Below are positions 15,396-18,192 of a stretch of 18,192 bases of DNA, piece by piece. The stretch spans positions 1-18,192 of the forward strand of contig JAQVPT010000030.1 in assembly GCA_028701945.1 (NCBI GenBank), in the 5' to 3' direction. The stretch is from Bacteroidales bacterium (lineage in GTDB: Bacteria; Bacteroidota; Bacteroidia; Bacteroidales; ML635J-15). Positions within the stretch are counted from its first letter, which is position 1. The number at the start of each line of letters is the position of its first letter. The notes under the pieces are model-generated. The model was not told the DNA's origin, did not search any database, and saw nothing but the letters and a program-made list of their open reading frames with translations. Position numbers and translations under genes: made by a program.

Positions 15396-17519
15396 ATGAA
15401 AAAAACACTACTACTATTGGGGTTTATAGGAATATCTTATTTTTTATTTGCACAGCCAGATCCAGATCGACCTACGGTAGCTGTGGATTTTACTGTTACT
15501 GACACAGAGGGAATAGTTTATAATCTTTTTGAGATACTTGATCAAGGCAAATATGTTTATCTCGATTTCTGGTTTGAAACTTGTGGTGGTTGTCAAGCTG
15601 CCGTACCAGATGTTAATAATATTTACGAAGGTTTCGGTTGTAATGAGTTTGAATTGATAGTACTTGGAATGGGTGCCGTAGATAGTGATGAAATTGCTGA
15701 ACAATTTAGAACGGATTTCGGCTGCGTCTATCCATTAGTTACCAGGGTCGGAAGCTCTAGTCCCGTGATAAACTATTACGGTGTAGAATATTATCCAGAG
15801 TTTATTATCATCAGTCCAGACAGAAGTGTTTTATGGGACGGTGATGCAGGAAGCCTTCACAATATATCAACGATTGTAGATTTTGGTATCAATCAAAACG
15901 CATGTCCAGATGATTGGCCTATCGCAGGATTCTCAGGAACGCCATTAGTGTTACCTGTTGGCTCTGGCGTTACTTTTCAGGATGAGACAATTAACAATGT
16001 AAGTCAATGGAATTGGGTTTTCGAAGGCGGAGAACCTGCAACTTTCAACGGGCAAACTCCTCCAGAAATTATATACAACGAATCTGGATGGTATGATGTT
16101 ACTCTTACTGTTCAAAATGCTTTTGGAAATGAAAATTCAGTATCTTACAATAATTACATTCAAGTTTTCGATATTGCCGACGATACTGTTGTCGCCTATT
16201 TCTCTGCTAATCAAGTAGTTGTTGTTGCAGGAAATAGAATCGACTATACAGATCTTTCGCATGACTTTCCTTATGAATGGCATTGGAGCCTCGAAGGAGC
16301 AGTTCCTAACACATCTACAGAGCAACACCCAATAGATGTGTTATATAATAATACTGGAACTTTTAATGCTCAACTTATTGTCAGAAATTCAGTTGGTTGG
16401 GACACCCTACTCATAGAAAATTATATTACCGTAATACCCGATGATGGCGACGATGCTCCTACAGCAAACTTTACTTCACGTAACAGGCTGGTAAAAAGAA
16501 ACACACCTGTTTTTTTCGACGATTTATCAACTAATTATCCAATGTCATGGTCATGGCATTTTGAAGGTGGCACACCACAATATTCAGGTTTCCAAATCCA
16601 ACCAGAAGGAATAAGCTATGAAAACACTGGCTTTTTTGATGTTACTTTGAGTGTTTCAAACACTAATGGTGCTAATGTACTTACCAAACGAGATTATATC
16701 GTTATTTATGAATCGAATGTAGGTACTTATTGTGATACAGTTGGCAACTTATTAAGTGGTGAAATTCCAAGCAAACTCTATATTAATGGAATGACTGGCT
16801 GCCTTGGTGGGCAAAACTCTGACAGAATAAAAATGTATGCTGACTATTATGATTATCATACTTTTAATCAAATAATTGGTGTTATAGTCCCAGTAATGGA
16901 TATTTCTTATGCTTCGTATAGCTCGTATATTCGTTTTATAACTTGGGACGGAGCAGATAGTGAACCAACAACAATATTATCTGACCAAAAGGTGTATTTG
17001 CGTAACCTAAGTGGGAACTTTATTCAGGTAATTTATTTTGACGAACCTTTAGAAGTTGACGGACCATTTTACTTGGGATATAGTATTAATTATCCAAATG
17101 GAGACGAATTTATTGTTGGAATGTCGCCAAACAGAGGAAACGGCGGATTAAGTACTTTATGGGTAAATGATGGCGAGGAATGGAAAAGCTCGGTAGAAGC
17201 TTATGACATATCAATATCATCAGGCATTAGACCACTCACATGTCTTGTGGGTATTGAAGATGCGGAAATCGAATCAAATATCAGTTTATACCCTAATCCT
17301 TGTTCTGATTATCTTACTATAAATAATGGCTACACTTTTGATAATGGCGATTTTGTTGAAATTTTCGATAAAACAGGCAAAACAATAGTAATGAAATTTG
17401 CAGAATCAGGTTCAAAAGAAATGATACTAAATGTTTCACGATTATCTGCCGGAGTTTATTTTACAAGAATTTTTACACAAGGAAAACTTGTAGTTAATAA
17501 ACTTAATGTGATAAGATAG
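15396..17519 (+). CDS. Type IX-secreted protein with thioredoxin-like domain and three PKD domains
   Basis: 707 residues from the ATG at 15396; a TTG 30 nt upstream would only add MQKIFIKLKK before a good signal peptide (MKKTLLLLGFIGISYFLFAQ). Order: TlpA/redoxin-type thioredoxin fold (about 25-170) with ETCGGC (Cys63, Cys66) after the usual strand and W-F, and a cis-Pro at Pro134 (YYPEF); PKD-type domains at about 175-258, 265-347 and 355-437, each with a W-x-W-x-[FL]-E-G-[GA]-x-P core; a beta-sandwich-like region (about 445-615); and a Por secretion tail (about 630-707, beginning ISLYPNPCSDYL and ending NKLNVIR). The tail predicts export through the type IX system and surface attachment or release. 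The CxxC suggests thiol-disulfide chemistry outside the cell, but the PKD domains and tail make it unlike cytochrome-maturation TlpA proteins. It ends before a bidirectional terminator shared with clpS. Confidence 0.9.
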   Translation: MKKTLLLLGFIGISYFLFAQPDPDRPTVAVDFTVTDTEGIVYNLFEILDQGKYVYLDFWFETCGGCQAAVPDVNNIYEGFGCNEFELIVLGMGAVDSDEIAEQFRTDFGCVYPLVTRVGSSSPVINYYGVEYYPEFIIISPDRSVLWDGDAGSLHNISTIVDFGINQNACPDDWPIAGFSGTPLVLPVGSGVTFQDETINNVSQWNWVFEGGEPATFNGQTPPEIIYNESGWYDVTLTVQNAFGNENSVSYNNYIQVFDIADDTVVAYFSANQVVVVAGNRIDYTDLSHDFPYEWHWSLEGAVPNTSTEQHPIDVLYNNTGTFNAQLIVRNSVGWDTLLIENYITVIPDDGDDAPTANFTSRNRLVKRNTPVFFDDLSTNYPMSWSWHFEGGTPQYSGFQIQPEGISYENTGFFDVTLSVSNTNGANVLTKRDYIVIYESNVGTYCDTVGNLLSGEIPSKLYINGMTGCLGGQNSDRIKMYADYYDYHTFNQIIGVIVPVMDISYASYSSYIRFITWDGADSEPTTILSDQKVYLRNLSGNFIQVIYFDEPLEVDGPFYLGYSINYPNGDEFIVGMSPNRGNGGLSTLWVNDGEEWKSSVEAYDISISSGIRPLTCLVGIEDAEIESNISLYPNPCSDYLTINNGYTFDNGDFVEIFDKTGKTIVMKFAESGSKEMILNVSRLSAGVYFTRIFTQGKLVVNKLNVIR

Positions 17520-17580
17520 AGGAACAGTTTACGCTACTATCGACTCATCAAGTTTTGATTTTAGCAAATAAATGGAATAC

Positions 17581-17615
17581 AAAAAAACGGGATACTAAAT
17601 TAGTATCCCGTTTTT
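17581..17615. terminator. Bidirectional terminator between the T9SS cargo gene and clpS
   Basis: A 10-bp perfect stem (CGGGATACTA at 17588-17597 and TAGTATCCCG at 17601-17610) with a 3-nt loop is flanked by seven A (17581-17587) on the left and five T on the right. It therefore works in both directions, 69 nt after the cargo stop and about 38 nt after the clpS stop on the minus strand. Confidence 0.88.
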
Positions 17616-17647
17616 ATATAAAATCAAATTTTATTTATTTGTCTATA

Positions 17648-17926
17648 CTAATCAATCGTAGCTTTTAAGCCTTTATCAATTAATGTACTTCTCATGGGTT
17701 TCAATGATTTGTAATCACCTTTTTTTATGTCGCATTTTCCTTTATAGTGTGTAATAAAAGCACATTGCTCCGCCTGAACGCTATCGTGGTCGCACACTTC
17801 GATAAGGCAACTAATGACATAATCAAAAGTATTGGTATTATCATTATACAGCATGAGATTTCTGTCTTTATTGATACCAATATCTTCCTTTTTTAAAGGC
17901 TTTTTGATATTTTGATTTTCTTTCAT
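17648..17926 (-). CDS. clpS: ATP-dependent Clp protease adaptor ClpS
   Basis: 92 residues from the ATG at 17924-17926. A TTG nine nt further upstream lies inside a -7-like box and is rejected. ClpS binds N-terminal destabilising residues of substrates and hands them to the Clp protease unfoldase. Core features are present: LMLYNDNTNTFDYVI (24-38) matches the L-x-N-D-D-x-x-x-x-x-x-V substrate-pocket segment, AEQCAFITHYKGKC (52-65) the A-x-x-[IA]-x-x-x-x-H-x-x-G helix. Asn28, Asp29 and His60 correspond to E. coli Asn34, Asp35 and His66 with identical spacing (32 residues from Asn to His). The second Asp of the N-D-D triplet is Asn30. The N-terminal extension (about 20 residues) that regulates ClpA is present but short and lysine-rich. 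clpA or clpC is not adjacent. It converges with the T9SS cargo gene. Confidence 0.9.
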   Translation of the reverse strand: MKENQNIKKPLKKEDIGINKDRNLMLYNDNTNTFDYVISCLIEVCDHDSVQAEQCAFITHYKGKCDIKKGDYKSLKPMRSTLIDKGLKATID

Positions 17927-17932
17927 ATAATA

Positions 17933-17940
17933 CAAAAATA
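17933..17940 (-). promoter_or_regulatory. Candidate -7 element of clpS, implying a very short leader
   Basis: TATTTTTG on the minus strand matches TAnnTTTG and ends only 6 nt before the clpS ATG. If functional, the mRNA would be leaderless or nearly so. The TTTG further upstream (17956-17959) is only 15 nt away, so the -33 half is poor and the call is tentative. Confidence 0.3.
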
Positions 17941-18065
17941 CGCATTATTTGATTACAAAGGATATATAAACTTTTAATTTTCTATAAATTATAAGAACAG
18001 ACAATAAACTTATATTATTAGCAGAATACAATTAGTGTAAGTGTGAAGGTTGGGGTTTTAAAAAT

Positions 18066-18192
18066 CTGTGATACTGTGATACTGTGATACTGTGATACTG
18101 TGATACTGTGATACTGTGATACTGTGATACTGTGATACTGTGATACTGTGATACTGTGATACTGTGATACTGTGATACTGTGATACTGTGAT
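18066..18192. repeat. Perfect 8-bp tandem repeat (CTGTGATA), nearly 16 copies, continuing past the window
   Basis: From 18066 to the last base, CTGTGATA repeats without a single mismatch over 127 bp (15.9 units). Because 8 and 3 share no factor, every plus-strand frame meets the embedded TGA, whereas every minus-strand frame stays open and would encode the same octapeptide cycle YHSITVSQ. The array lies 140 bp upstream of the clpS start, on the 5' side of that gene. The rest of the gap (17941-18065) is AT-rich and shows nothing else. Perfect identity suggests recent expansion or active homogenisation. Confidence 0.97.

Noticed and set aside
18066..18192. CRISPR array
   Set aside because: Units are contiguous 8-mers with no spacers, far shorter than CRISPR repeats, and no cas genes are present.

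Overview
This AT-rich window most likely comes from the chromosome of a Bacteroidota member, probably class Bacteroidia. Four things point there: a Por-type (type IX secretion) C-terminal sorting tail on a large secreted protein; promoters of the TTG-N19-21-TAnnTTTG type instead of sigma70 boxes; the gene order rlmH / DUF4783 / nadC / yihY; and a 307-residue SerA lacking the usual catalytic His and the ACT domain. No mobile element, CRISPR array, rRNA or tRNA was recognised.

Layout. 1-1161 (-): start of a secreted protein with a degenerate gluzincin-like domain and the beginning of a TolB/PD40-type propeller, cut by the window edge. 1297-2622 (+): POTRA-less Omp85/BamA-like barrel with its own promoter. 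2712-5141 (+): tightly overlapping operon of two paralogous lipoproteins, each with two FKBP-type domains, followed by nadD. 5336-6115 (+): crotonase-fold protein lacking both classical catalytic Glu. 6142-6503 (+): frameshifted lipoprotein relic. 6538-7332 (-): alpha/beta hydrolase, divergent from serA (7508-8431, +), which ends in a strong terminator. 8485-8798: non-coding stretch with a GC-richer island and a degenerate 8-bp repeat array. 8799-12970 (-): rlmH followed 2 nt later by a very large multi-membrane-segment histidine kinase. 13102-15286 (+): overlapping DUF4783 - nadC - yihY operon. 15396-17519 (+): T9SS cargo with a thioredoxin-like CGGC domain and three PKD domains. 17648-17926 (-): clpS, sharing a bidirectional terminator with the T9SS cargo. 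18066-18192: perfect 8-bp tandem repeat running off the window.

The content is mostly housekeeping: NAD synthesis (nadC, nadD, in different operons), serine synthesis (serA), ribosome maturation (rlmH), regulated proteolysis (clpS), and envelope functions (FKBP lipoproteins, Omp85-like barrel, kinase, T9SS cargo). I found no convincing new multi-gene system. The most distinctive signal is that three intergenic regions carry tandem repeats of different sequence but the same 8-bp period (about 5156-5211, 8734-8790, 18066-18192). Also worth attention are the double-FKBP lipoprotein pair coupled to nadD, the redox/PKD/T9SS protein, and the partnerless giant kinase in the rlmH operon.
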